DNA of 64,000 nucleotides from Rhodococcus ruber (GTDB lineage Bacteria; Actinomycetota; Actinomycetes; Mycobacteriales; Mycobacteriaceae), in NCBI RefSeq assembly GCF_027270735.1, contig NZ_JAPWIJ010000002.1, positions 310,001-374,000 on the forward strand, read 5' to 3'. Positions 17,886-26,416 of this stretch are shown here, one piece after another. The notes beneath the pieces were generated by a model. The model saw only the letters and a program-made list of their open reading frames with translations, searched no databases and was not told where the DNA came from. Each line of letters opens with the position of its first letter. Positions within the stretch are counted from its first letter, which is position 1. A program made the translations under genes and the position numbers.

Positions 17886-18266
17886 TCAGGATCTACCCTT
17901 ACGAAGTGCAACGAAAGCTTCGTCAACCGTTGCATAGATACCGAAGACCTCGTCCAGACCGACCAGCGTGAGTGGCCGACCGGTGGCCGGACCCTCTGCG
18001 ACCACCGCGAACCCCGCCTCGCTGCCGAGTTGCTGATGGGTGGACGCCAGCAGAGACATGCCGGCGGACGCGAGAAATCCCACGTTGCTGAGATCGATCA
18101 CCACCGCCGTCGGCGACTTCTCGAGCACGAGAGCAACCGACTCGGACAAGTCGGGAGCAGTCACCAGATCCAGTTCACCGGACACGGCCAGAACCACATC
18201 CCGATCACGCCATTCCACGATCACATCGAAGTGCTGGGGCCCGAGGCCCATGTCGTCCACAGTCAC
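17886..18266 (-). CDS. STAS-domain anti-sigma factor antagonist
   Basis: 126 aa from GTG 18266. The STAS fold is clear: GELDLVTAPDL, then VVIDLSNVGFLASAGMSLL, in which the Ser of ASAGM is at the position phosphorylated in SpoIIAA/RsbV. When unphosphorylated it should bind the downstream kinase and free a sigma factor. It is the first gene of the pair, and the CrcB gene diverges from it. Confidence 0.85.
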   Translation of the reverse strand: MTVDDMGLGPQHFDVIVEWRDRDVVLAVSGELDLVTAPDLSESVALVLEKSPTAVVIDLSNVGFLASAGMSLLASTHQQLGSEAGFAVVAEGPATGRPLTLVGLDEVFGIYATVDEAFVALRKGRS

Positions 18267-18346
18267 ACGGCGACTTTACCCTGGCACACCCCGGCCCACT
18301 TTCTTCCGATCGGCCGAGTGGCTCGACTCCCATTAGGCTCGCTTCG

Positions 18347-18742
18347 GTGATCGAGGGACTGCAGGGATCGGACCGTCGTCGATCGATCGGTGAGTACCTC
18401 GCGGTCACCGTCGGCGGTGCGGTCGGTGCGGCCATGCGGTACGAGGTCTGGACGTGGCGAGTCACGCCGCGATGGCTGTTGATGAGCACGTTCGGCGTCG
18501 ATGTGTTCGGCTGCCTCGTCGTCGGGGCCGCCCTGGGTTATCTGTCGGGACGATCGGCCCCGATTGCCCGCGCGGGAGTGTTCGGGCTGGCATGCGGGTT
18601 CACCACATTCAGCCTGTACGCGCTGCAGGCGGTGACGCACCGCGGTGCATGGAACTCGGTGGTGTACCTCGTGGCCACACCTGTCATTGCGTTGATCGCC
18701 ATGGCCATCGGTGCCGCTGTAACAAGACCGAGCAGCCGATGA
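18347..18742 (+). CDS. crcB: CrcB/Fluc-like fluoride channel, divergent subunit 1
   Basis: 131 aa from GTG 18347. Four membrane helices. GGAVGAAMRYE is the family N-terminal motif and GFTTFSLYALQ carries the Phe/Thr track of Fluc channels. The usual helix-2 Asn (GTLxVN) is Asp here (TFGVDVFG). No fluoride riboswitch is recognisable in the 80 bp upstream. It is coupled by an ATGA overlap to a second, still more divergent CrcB-like gene, so a heterodimer is likely. Confidence 0.75.
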   Translation: MIEGLQGSDRRRSIGEYLAVTVGGAVGAAMRYEVWTWRVTPRWLLMSTFGVDVFGCLVVGAALGYLSGRSAPIARAGVFGLACGFTTFSLYALQAVTHRGAWNSVVYLVATPVIALIAMAIGAAVTRPSSR

Positions 18743-19104
18743 CAACCATCCTTCTCGTGGCCGTCGGGGGCGCGCTGGCGGCACTTCTCCAGTTCGTGTT
18801 CTCGTTCGCGATCACATCTCGCCGCAGGTTGTCCGCGCTGAATCTCATGGCGTGCGCAGCGCTGGGGTTGGTGTTCGCAATCGATCCACCGGACGCTCTC
18901 CGATCTGTGGTCGGTGTCGGCTTCCTGGCCTCGGTGGCTCCGATGGCGGCATTGGCATCGGTCACGATCGGACTCGCCCGACAGCGGCGGTATCGGAGCG
19001 CGGCAACCTTTTTCGCCGCCAATGTCGTGGGAGGGATTGCAGCGGCGATGTTCGGATTCCTGGCCTGGAAGTCGGGCGTCACGCTCTACTACAAGATCGT
19101 CTGA
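18739..19104 (+). CDS. CrcB-like membrane protein, divergent subunit 2
   Basis: 121 aa from ATG 18739, overlapping the first CrcB gene. It has four helices; GGALAALLQFVFSF and LNLMACAALG align with the CrcB GGxxGAxxR and VNxxG regions, but the Arg, the Asn and the FTTFS motif are absent. It may be a structural partner of subunit 1 rather than a channel by itself. Identification rests mainly on position, size and topology. Confidence 0.55.
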   Translation: MTTILLVAVGGALAALLQFVFSFAITSRRRLSALNLMACAALGLVFAIDPPDALRSVVGVGFLASVAPMAALASVTIGLARQRRYRSAATFFAANVVGGIAAAMFGFLAWKSGVTLYYKIV

Positions 19105-19116
19105 GCCCCCCCGGGG

Positions 19117-19692
19117 TCAGTCGCTCGCCGCGTCCTGGCACGACCCCTGCACACCGGCCTTGACGAATCCTGCAATTTGGTAGAGGTACGTGAACTCCCA
19201 CTCGACGAGGGAGAAGTCGTAGGCGCGTGGCGTCGGACGCATCGTGACGGTGCCGTCGAAGCACTGGTCGAAGATGTACCGGGCGCGGGGCAGGTGGTAG
19301 CGCCACGTGACGACGATGACGTGGTTCCACCCGCGCTCGCGGGCAAGCTCCTCGGTGAACATCGCTTCTCCGCGCGTGGTCGACGGAGTCGGCGGAATGC
19401 ACAGCACCTCGAACTCGGTCGTGGATGCCGCGCAGGCCTTCTTCATGGTCGGGTCGGCGGATCCGTACGGGTCCGAGAGCACCACCGTCTTCGCCAGACC
19501 CTGCTGGGCAAGAGAAATGCCGTAGGCCTCGCGGCCGTCGTGCTCGCCGCCGAGTACCACGATGGCATCGGCGGTGGTCAGCGGATCGACGCGGGCTTTG
19601 GTGAACGCGACGTATCCGCCGACGCCCACCAGCGATACCAGGACAACCGGGATCGCGAAGGCGAGAAGCATCGACAAGCGGCCACGGAACAC
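19117..19692 (-). CDS. YdcF/SanA-like DUF218 membrane-anchored protein
   Basis: 191 aa. An N-terminal anchor (LLAFAIPVVLVSLVGVGGYVAF) is followed by a DUF218 domain: DAIVVLGGEHDGREAYG, TRGEAMFTEELARERGW and VIVVTWRYHLPRARYIF. DUF218 proteins are linked to envelope integrity and possibly to polyprenyl phosphate or S-adenosylmethionine binding; the reaction is unsettled. The domain should face outside the membrane. Confidence 0.75.
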   Translation of the reverse strand: MFRGRLSMLLAFAIPVVLVSLVGVGGYVAFTKARVDPLTTADAIVVLGGEHDGREAYGISLAQQGLAKTVVLSDPYGSADPTMKKACAASTTEFEVLCIPPTPSTTRGEAMFTEELARERGWNHVIVVTWRYHLPRARYIFDQCFDGTVTMRPTPRAYDFSLVEWEFTYLYQIAGFVKAGVQGSCQDAASD

Positions 19693-19742
19693 CTCACCAG
19701 GTTAGGGAAGGTGCTCCGTGTGCGCGCGGTCAGAGACTCGAA

Positions 19743-19949
19743 TCACTCACTCGGCTGCGGGACGGTCACGTTGCAATCGGTGACCTCGGGGTTGACCCCG
19801 AAGTAGTTGAGCGGTCCCGCGACAACGGTCAGGGCGATGGTGCCCGCGCCTGCGCAGTTGTCGGGTGCGCTCTCGAAATCTCCACGCTGGTACGACGCGA
19901 ATGCGCCGATGATCAGCCAGACGAGAACGATCAACGTTACGAACCTCAT
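19743..19949 (-). CDS. Small membrane protein of unknown function
   Basis: 68 aa with a good ribosome site (GGGGGCACC before the ATG). One hydrophobic helix (TLIVLVWLIIGAFASYQRGDF), then two Cys (DNCAGAGT and TDCNVTV) that could pair outside the cell, and LNYFGVNPEV. It resembles short proteins common in Rhodococcus and mycobacteria, with no known role. Confidence 0.6.
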   Translation of the reverse strand: MRFVTLIVLVWLIIGAFASYQRGDFESAPDNCAGAGTIALTVVAGPLNYFGVNPEVTDCNVTVPQPSE

Positions 19950-20026
19950 GGTGCCCCCTTAGGCGGTCAGCCGCCGTTCGGCTGTCGGGAGCCAGGTATG
20001 TCCGATTGTCGCAGTCTTCAAACCAT

Positions 20027-20761
20027 TCACTCTTTCTGCTTGGACAGCGTCTGTGACAGATAGTCGCCCAGCGCTTGTTCCTGAACACGATCCAGGGCGC
20101 GAGCCAGTTCTGCCTGCGCAGATTTCATCGCCAGGCTGCGCATCTTCTCGAACATCTCGGTCGTCTCGGCCACCTCCCCCGACTTGGGGAGCCAACCCGG
20201 CCCGTATTTCGCGGCCAGGTGGTCGGTCACGCTCCGCACCATCGACTCCGCAATGGCGTTCATCTTCGAGGCAGTCCGCTCGTGCTGGTCGAGTAGTTGT
20301 TCGAGGGTAAAACCGTACTGGCTCAGATCGACGAACACCTCGAGGAGGGTGGGGTCGAGGATCTCGGCCTGATCCCCGTCGATCCTGATCAGCTTCGCCT
20401 CGATCAGTCGGGCAACGATGTTGTCGTTGTCCTCGCCGAGAAATTGAGCGATCAAGTCGACGGGAATGATCGTGGTCTCGGCCGACGACCACTTGCGAGT
20501 CACGATTTCCTGCAGGCCCAGGATTTCTTCCAGGTCCTTGCCCTGCTCCCAGCCCGAGAGGAAGTCGGCGATGTGCGCCGAGGTGAAACCCCGCTGGAGC
20601 AGCGAGTCGATGACCTTCAACCGCGTCAGGTGATCGTCACCGTAGATACCGACTCGTCCTCGGAGGGTGGGCGGCGGCAGCAGTCCGCGTTCCTGATACG
20701 CCCGCACGTTGCGAGTGGTCGTCTTGGCCTCTCGAGCCAAGTCGTCGATTCGATATTCCAC
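20027..20761 (-). CDS. MerR family transcriptional regulator
   Basis: 244 aa from GTG 20761, with GGGAG just upstream; the frame continues upstream but lacks a start with a better site. VEYRIDDLAREAKTTTRNVR is the winged-helix MerR start, and RGLLPPPTLRGRVGIYGDDH completes the DNA-binding motif. The C-terminal 170 residues form a helical effector/dimer region without the Cys pattern of metal sensors. It is the last gene of a five-gene minus-strand run and probably senses a substrate of that pathway. Confidence 0.8.
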   Translation of the reverse strand: MEYRIDDLAREAKTTTRNVRAYQERGLLPPPTLRGRVGIYGDDHLTRLKVIDSLLQRGFTSAHIADFLSGWEQGKDLEEILGLQEIVTRKWSSAETTIIPVDLIAQFLGEDNDNIVARLIEAKLIRIDGDQAEILDPTLLEVFVDLSQYGFTLEQLLDQHERTASKMNAIAESMVRSVTDHLAAKYGPGWLPKSGEVAETTEMFEKMRSLAMKSAQAELARALDRVQEQALGDYLSQTLSKQKE

Positions 20762-20874
20762 CGAGCTCCCTACCTCCGCCGCGCGTCGACCCTCAGGATA
20801 TACGTCGACCACGCGGCGGAAGGAAGATCCGAATCCGAACGTCATCGCATCGACAAGCATGCTGTCGATGCGAT

Positions 20875-22398
20875 TCAGGAGTGGGCGACGGCCCGGGCCG
20901 GTTCCCGCGGCAGGTCGACGCGGCGCGGGACCATGGTGAAGTCGCCCTGTTCGACACCTCGGAGTTGGTTGACGTACTGGGTGGCGAAACCCGGGAACAT
21001 GGTGGCGTTGAAGCCGTCCTCAGTGAGATACCAACTGCTGCAACCGGAATTCCAGGTTGTCTTGGCCAGTTTGCGCTGCATATCCTCGTTGTAGGCATCC
21101 TGGACGTCCTGGCGCACATCGGCGCTGTGCAGATCTCCGTCGAGTACCAGAGAGATCGCCTCGACTATGTAGTCGATCTGCGCCTCCATGTACACCAGTG
21201 CAGAGCTGTGTCCAGGCCCCGAGTTGGGACCGAAAGTGAAGTACATGTTCGGATACCCCGATACTGCAATGCTTTTGTACGCCTTGGCCCCTGCGCTCCA
21301 TTCGTCGGCCAGCACGCGGCTGTCGCGTCCGGTGATCGGAATGGGGGTCCCGGTGTTGGACACGTCGAACCCGGTAGCGAAGACGATGGCGTCGAACTGA
21401 TGCTCGATGCCTTCCACGGTTCGAATGCCCTTGGGCGAGAGCGTCGCGATCGGCCACGTCACCAACGTGCAGTTGGGCTTCTGCAGGGCCGGGTAGTAGT
21501 CGCTGGTCATCAGCAGCCGCTTGCAGCCGGCCCGGAACCGGGGTGTCAGCTGTCGCCGCAGCCACGGATCGCGAACCTGCTGACGCAGATGCGCGCGTCC
21601 GACCAGCTCGACGATACGCGTCAACGGGGTCTTCCACACGACACCGAGGGCAACGGACTCGTGCCCCCAGAACCACAGCGAACGCGCCAGGGTCTGCGTC
21701 TGCGGGTACCGGGCGTATCGACGCTTGGTGCCTGCCTGCACCTTTCGATTGATTCTGGGCAGCGTCCAACCCGGCGTGCGTTGGAATACCTTGACCGTAT
21801 CGGCGATCTTCACCAGTTCGGGAACGATCTGCACCGCGCTCGCCCCGGTTCCCACGACCGCGATCTTCTTACCCTCGAAGTCGTAGTCGTGATCCCACCG
21901 AGCACTGTGGATCTTGTGCCCCTCGTAGGTGTCGATGCCGCGAATGTTCGGCAGGCTCGCATTGGCAAGTGGACCCGACGCCATCACCACCGTGCGCGCC
22001 CGAACATCGGCACGCCCGTCGATGCTCACGTGCCAATGCCCGGCCGCCTCGTTCCAAATGATGTCGACGACGTTGTGTCCGAATCGAATACGCGATTCTA
22101 TGTCGAACTCACCCACCATCGTGTGGATGTAGTCGAGAATCTCACCGCTACCGGAGTAGGTGTGCGACCAGTTGGGATTGGGCGCGAAACTGTACGAATA
22201 CAACCGCGACGGTATGTCGCAGGCTGCGCCCGGGTAAGTATTGTCGCGCCAGGTTCCGCCGACGGCGCTGCCGCGTTCGAGGATGGCGAAGTTCTCGATT
22301 CCACTGTTGCGCAGTCGAATAGCGGTACCGATTCCAGCGAATCCCGCACCGACGATCACGGCGTCGAGTACACCTTCGCGCACATCGAACTCGCTCAT
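20875..22398 (-). CDS. Flavin-containing Baeyer-Villiger-type monooxygenase
   Basis: 507 aa from ATG 22398, which overlaps the upstream stop (ATGA). FAD-binding GAGFAGIGTAIRL is near residue 18, NADPH-binding GTGASAVQIVPEL follows, and between them YEGHKIHSARWD matches the Baeyer-Villiger fingerprint FxGxxxHxxxW, with Asp in place of the final Pro. It probably inserts oxygen next to a ketone using NADPH. Its operon partners (diiron protein, SDR, esterase) suggest conversion of alcohol to ketone to ester to acid plus alcohol. Confidence 0.82.
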   Translation of the reverse strand: MSEFDVREGVLDAVIVGAGFAGIGTAIRLRNSGIENFAILERGSAVGGTWRDNTYPGAACDIPSRLYSYSFAPNPNWSHTYSGSGEILDYIHTMVGEFDIESRIRFGHNVVDIIWNEAAGHWHVSIDGRADVRARTVVMASGPLANASLPNIRGIDTYEGHKIHSARWDHDYDFEGKKIAVVGTGASAVQIVPELVKIADTVKVFQRTPGWTLPRINRKVQAGTKRRYARYPQTQTLARSLWFWGHESVALGVVWKTPLTRIVELVGRAHLRQQVRDPWLRRQLTPRFRAGCKRLLMTSDYYPALQKPNCTLVTWPIATLSPKGIRTVEGIEHQFDAIVFATGFDVSNTGTPIPITGRDSRVLADEWSAGAKAYKSIAVSGYPNMYFTFGPNSGPGHSSALVYMEAQIDYIVEAISLVLDGDLHSADVRQDVQDAYNEDMQRKLAKTTWNSGCSSWYLTEDGFNATMFPGFATQYVNQLRGVEQGDFTMVPRRVDLPREPARAVAHS

Positions 22399-23315
22399 GC
22401 GACGGGCTCGTAGGTCAGTTCCTTGGCCCAGGTGGGCTCGGAATTGAGAGTCTTGGTCGGGTACCGGCGAGTGAGCTTCACCAGACCGTCTGCAAGGCGG
22501 TGGTATGGATGTTTGCGGTTGATGACGATGCTGCTGTGCCACTGCACAAATCGATACATCGGCACGCGGAGCGCCTCGGGGCTACGCTCCCCCACACTGC
22601 GGAATCGCTTCATCGCGGTGTAGAGCCGCTCCTCGTCGACACCCATCTCGACGATGTTGTCGCGCATCTTGTTCAGCAGGGGGATGTATCGCAGCAATCC
22701 GACGATGAGGGCCGGGTTCATCCAAGCACCGATGGTCTCGACCACGAGCTTGCGCATCCGGGAATGCCCGAGCAATTCGATGACCGCGAAATCGACCGCC
22801 AGATGGCGAGATTCGTCGGAGTTGATCTTCTTGAACACGGCCTGACACACCGGATCGTCGATCTCGTCCATGATGAACTTCACCAGCGCGCCGTCCAGCG
22901 CCACCTCGAGCATCGGTATGACGGTGCCCAGCACGGTCAGAGACAGCCCGTCGGAATGCTTGTCCAGCCAGTCGATGACGAGCTTGACGTTGACGTTCGG
23001 CTCGGGCATCTGGTCACCGTCGAGCATGCCCCAACGCCGCATGAGCGCGAGCTCGGCGTTGGCGTGCTTCTGCTCTTCCGCGTGGAAGTAGCGATAGATC
23101 TCTGCCAGCGTCTCGTTCGGAGCCTTGAGCGCCATCGCCGCGAAGCCGCGAGCGCCCACGTTCTCGATCCACATCAGATCGGACATGAAGGGCTTGAGCT
23201 TGGCGTGCAGTTCGGGGCTGATGGTCTCGGCTCCAGGGCCGTCCCAATCGATGTCCGCCAATGCCCACTGACGGTCCTTGATCTTGGTCAACATGTCTTC
23301 GAAATCCATTGCCAT
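22395..23315 (-). CDS. Ferritin-like diiron protein, putative oxygenase
   Basis: 306 aa. A four-helix bundle is predicted, with two metal-binding pairs: HAEEQKHAN near residue 80 (ExxH) and SDESRHLAVDF near residue 167 (DExRH). This is the pattern of diiron oxygenase/reductase-like proteins. The substrate is unknown. It lies 1 bp downstream of the SDR stop and overlaps the monooxygenase start, so all are one transcript. Confidence 0.72.
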   Translation of the reverse strand: MAMDFEDMLTKIKDRQWALADIDWDGPGAETISPELHAKLKPFMSDLMWIENVGARGFAAMALKAPNETLAEIYRYFHAEEQKHANAELALMRRWGMLDGDQMPEPNVNVKLVIDWLDKHSDGLSLTVLGTVIPMLEVALDGALVKFIMDEIDDPVCQAVFKKINSDESRHLAVDFAVIELLGHSRMRKLVVETIGAWMNPALIVGLLRYIPLLNKMRDNIVEMGVDEERLYTAMKRFRSVGERSPEALRVPMYRFVQWHSSIVINRKHPYHRLADGLVKLTRRYPTKTLNSEPTWAKELTYEPVA

Positions 23316-23316
23316 G

Positions 23317-24195
23317 TCAGGCTCCTGTTGTTGTCGAGGTGAGGGATTCGTTCTTCGCCTGCTGCTGCTCGGCGGGCATCACACGATTGAGCAATCCGAG
23401 AAAGCGCACATACACCGCCGGCAGCAGTCTCTTGAATCGCCAGACGGCTTTGGCGTCGAACTGGGGCACGACGTAGAGCCGGCCCCGGTCGAAGGCATCG
23501 AGCGTTCGGGCAGCGATCTTGTCGGGCGACCGTCCGGTCCAGCGCATCGCGAACTCGGCCAGTCGGGACGAACTCGCGGTGATCCGGCCGTCGACGGCGA
23601 CGTTGGTCTTGACGAACGTGGGACACAGGACCGACACCCGCACACCGGTACCCGAAAATTCCGCCGCCATCGTTTCCGACAGGCTCATCACTGCAGCCTT
23701 GCCGACGTTGTACGGACCCATCAGCGGCGCAGCGGCAAAGCCGGCGGCGGACGCGACGTTGATGATTCCGCCCTCACCGGCGGCTCGAAGAGCAGGCGTG
23801 AACACCTCGCAGCCGTGGATCACGCCCCAGAGGTTGATTCCCAGGGCCCAGTTCCAGTCTTCGAAACCGATGTTGCCGACGGGCTTTCCGCCGATTCCGA
23901 CGCCTGCGTTGTTGATGAGCACCGTAGTGGGTCCGTCGAATTCGATGCCGGCACGCAGCGCCAGTTCCTCGACGTTCTCGCGTACCGACACATCGCACTC
24001 GACGGCGTATCCGGTGCCGCCGAGAGCGTTCACCATCGCGACGGTCTCCTGCGCTCGCGGCAACGAGATGTCGGCGCACATGACGGCTCCTCCACGTCGA
24101 GCCAGTTCGAGTGCGAACGCCCGGCCGATGCCACTGCCGGCGCCGGTCACTACCGCTCTCGACCCGTACGAGGGTTTCCCGTTCTTGCTTCTCAT
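23317..24195 (-). CDS. Short-chain dehydrogenase/reductase (SadH-like)
   Basis: 292 aa from ATG 24195, chosen for its ATGA overlap with the upstream hydrolase. Motifs: TGAGSGIG (NAD(P) binding), NNAGV, catalytic Ser in VASAAGF and the YNVGKAA Tyr/Lys pair. About 40 extra C-terminal residues are typical of the SadH group in the mycobacterial mymA operon (named from memory). It likely oxidises an alcohol to a ketone for the adjacent monooxygenase. Confidence 0.82.
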   Translation of the reverse strand: MRSKNGKPSYGSRAVVTGAGSGIGRAFALELARRGGAVMCADISLPRAQETVAMVNALGGTGYAVECDVSVRENVEELALRAGIEFDGPTTVLINNAGVGIGGKPVGNIGFEDWNWALGINLWGVIHGCEVFTPALRAAGEGGIINVASAAGFAAAPLMGPYNVGKAAVMSLSETMAAEFSGTGVRVSVLCPTFVKTNVAVDGRITASSSRLAEFAMRWTGRSPDKIAARTLDAFDRGRLYVVPQFDAKAVWRFKRLLPAVYVRFLGLLNRVMPAEQQQAKNESLTSTTTGA

Positions 24196-25199
24196 CGACT
24201 TACCTGTTCCTTCGGCTCGTGTTGTACAACAGTGGTTTCGAGCGCACGGTCGATGAACTCGGCTGCATGCTCGAGTGCATGCTCGGCCTCGGGTATCAAC
24301 CTCGGGAGAGCCTGGAACACGTGCATCTGATCGGGCCAGATTTCGAGTTCGCTCTGTCCGCCGGCCGCCTCGATCATGGAGTGCAGGTGCCGCGCGTCGC
24401 CCCGGAGCATCTCGGCTCCGCCCACCTGGATGAGGGTGGGTGGCAGGTCGCGGACCAGTGCGAGATCGAGCCGCAGACGCGGGAGATTCACATCGTGGCC
24501 GTCGGTGTACAGCGCCACGAGTCCTCGCGCTGCCTTCGCCGAAATCATCGGATCCTTGCGCGTGCGCTCCATCCGCGCCGAGAGCTCGAAGTCGAGATCG
24601 ATCAACGGCGAGAACAGCACCATCGCTCCCGGTTGCGGGGTCCCGGTTCGGTCGTTCTCGATGATCAGGTCGGCAGCCAGGTGTCCGCCGGCGGAGTCCC
24701 CGGCGATGACGATGTTCGCTGCGTCGTACCCCTGGCCCAGTAGCCAGCGGTACGCGGCTTCGAGGTCGTCGGCTGCGGCGGGAAACGGGTGTTCCGGGGC
24801 GAGCCGGTAGTCGACCGTGAACACCGGCAGGCTCGTGGACCTGGACAATCGTGCGGCCAGACCACGATGCGTCCGCGCCGAGCAGATGACGTATGCACTG
24901 CCGTGGATGTAGAGAATCACGCGTGGCCCCGTCGACAGGCCGGGTGCTCGCACCCACTCACCGCGCACCGGGCCTTCGGCCACGAGGTCCACTGCCGTTC
25001 CCTTCGGGACCGGACCGCACAGGTTCATCGAGGTGGCGACGAGGCGTCGGGAGAACTCGATGCCGCCGCGGGAGGTCGGCAGCAGGTTCGTCACCGGACG
25101 CAGAATCAGCCGAGTCATCAAGGCAGCGAGACGAGTTCGCCGGGAGCCGGCGCTGAATGCGCCGTACGGCAGGTGGTCGTCGTTGGTGGTCGAGGTCAC
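24192..25199 (-). CDS. Hormone-sensitive-lipase-family esterase (LipR-like)
   Basis: 335 aa. YIHGSAYVICSA is a variant of the HGGG oxyanion motif, YRLAPEHPFPAA is typical of the HSL family, and GDSAGGHLA carries the nucleophile Ser. The Asp and His are likely in DLPPT and DQMHVFQ. It would hydrolyse an ester, plausibly the Baeyer-Villiger product. It is the first gene of the minus-strand operon and diverges from the ferredoxin-reductase gene across a shared operator. Confidence 0.83.
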   Translation of the reverse strand: MTSTTNDDHLPYGAFSAGSRRTRLAALMTRLILRPVTNLLPTSRGGIEFSRRLVATSMNLCGPVPKGTAVDLVAEGPVRGEWVRAPGLSTGPRVILYIHGSAYVICSARTHRGLAARLSRSTSLPVFTVDYRLAPEHPFPAAADDLEAAYRWLLGQGYDAANIVIAGDSAGGHLAADLIIENDRTGTPQPGAMVLFSPLIDLDFELSARMERTRKDPMISAKAARGLVALYTDGHDVNLPRLRLDLALVRDLPPTLIQVGGAEMLRGDARHLHSMIEAAGGQSELEIWPDQMHVFQALPRLIPEAEHALEHAAEFIDRALETTVVQHEPKEQVSR

Positions 25200-25222
25200 G
25201 TCATCACTGTCACCCGCTATTC

Positions 25223-25238
25223 GCCATTTGTCAATGGC
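25223..25238. promoter_or_regulatory. Inverted-repeat operator between divergent genes
   Basis: GCCATT at 25223-25228 and AATGGC at 25233-25238 form a perfect 6-4-6 inverted repeat, 24 bp upstream of the esterase operon and about 67 bp upstream of the reductase. The AT-rich TATTAATTA just to its right fits a -10 region. Its right half, GTCAATGGC, recurs at 29567-29575 upstream of the second monooxygenase operon, so one regulator may control both. Confidence 0.55.
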
Positions 25239-25305
25239 CTATTAATTAGTGGCAGAGTGTGTAACAGTGACGACCAGCACCATGAGCGCAGAGGAGCGAG
25301 TACAC

Positions 25306-26400
25306 GTGACGATGTTCAGGAGCGCACCATCGGCGGACCCCGATACGTCTGCCGCCGGTCCCGAGGACAGGATCTTCGAGTTGGAGATCGCCGAGGTGAC
25401 CTACGAAATCGACGACGCTGTCTCTCTCGGTTTCGCGGTCCCCGAGCACCGCGAAGCCCAGTTTCGGTACGAGCCGGGGCAATTTCTCACCCTGGAGATC
25501 CCATGCACCGACGGCGGCTCGGTCGCCCGTTGCTACTCCTTCTCCAGTTCCCCGGCCCGTGACGCACTTCCCACGGTGACCGTGAAGCGAATCCAGGGCG
25601 GTCGTGCATCACACTGGTTGCACGACAATGCCGTTCGCGGTATGCGACTGAAGGCCCTGAAGCCGTCGGGCATGTTCGGACCCGAGAGCTGGGACGTGGA
25701 CTTTGTCCTCATGGCCGCCGGCAGCGGGATCACCCCGATCATGTCGATCATCAAAACCGCCCTGTTCCGGCACGACAATCGGATCACCCTCCTCTACGCC
25801 AACCAGAACCGCGACTCGGTGATCTTCGGGGAGCAACTGACCGAATTACAGTCTCGTTTTCCCGATCGTCTCGAGGTGCACCACTGGTACGCGTCGGACT
25901 CGGGTCTACCCACCGCTGCCGGACTGGCATCGATGGGTGCAACGGTTCCGGCCGAATGCGAAGCCTTCTTGTGCGGCCCTCCGCAGTACATGAACGTCGC
26001 CGAGGAGTGGCTCACCCGCACCGGCACGACGGCGCGCCGAACTCATCGAGAGGTGTTCTCCTCCTTCGACTCCAATCCGTTTCGGACCGCCGACACCGCG
26101 TTGCCTCACGAGACGGATACGAATTCCGTCACCGCTCAGGTCGAGATCGACGGAATCGACACCGAGTTCACCTGGAACGCGGACACGAAGCTGCTCGACC
26201 GGCTCCTCGAGCTCGGTCTCGATCCGCCGTACGTGTGCCGCGAAGGAACCTGCGGCGGGTGTGCCTACACGCTCACCGAAGGCACCGTGACGATGCTCGC
26301 GAACGAGACTCTCGATGAGCACGAACTGAAGCACGGCGTCCGATTGGCCTGCCAGTCCGTGCCCGATTCGACGACGGTTCGAGCGGTGTTCGACCGCTGA
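25306..26400 (+). CDS. Ferredoxin reductase-type oxidoreductase with plant-type 2Fe-2S domain
   Basis: 364 aa from GTG 25306, chosen for GAGGAG at 25291-25296; ATG 25312, ATG 25282 and GTG 25249 are alternatives. FAD-binding region RCYSFSSSP, NAD region MAAGSGITPIMSII and CGPPQYMN are those of the FNR superfamily. The C-terminal 90 residues are a ferredoxin: CREGTCGGC plus a later LACQ Cys give the four ligands. This is the layout of single-chain reductases that feed diiron or Rieske oxygenases. It could supply the ferritin-like diiron protein of the divergent operon. Confidence 0.83.
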   Translation: MTMFRSAPSADPDTSAAGPEDRIFELEIAEVTYEIDDAVSLGFAVPEHREAQFRYEPGQFLTLEIPCTDGGSVARCYSFSSSPARDALPTVTVKRIQGGRASHWLHDNAVRGMRLKALKPSGMFGPESWDVDFVLMAAGSGITPIMSIIKTALFRHDNRITLLYANQNRDSVIFGEQLTELQSRFPDRLEVHHWYASDSGLPTAAGLASMGATVPAECEAFLCGPPQYMNVAEEWLTRTGTTARRTHREVFSSFDSNPFRTADTALPHETDTNSVTAQVEIDGIDTEFTWNADTKLLDRLLELGLDPPYVCREGTCGGCAYTLTEGTVTMLANETLDEHELKHGVRLACQSVPDSTTVRAVFDR

Positions 26401-26416
26401 TGCCGGAGGGGGACGC

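Noticed and set aside
18267-18346. Fluoride riboswitch upstream of crcB
   Set aside because: No recognisable crcB-motif core in the 80 bp before the gene.
20881-22413. 510-aa plus-strand open frame
   Set aside because: Antisense to the Baeyer-Villiger monooxygenase, whose motifs are clear on the other strand.
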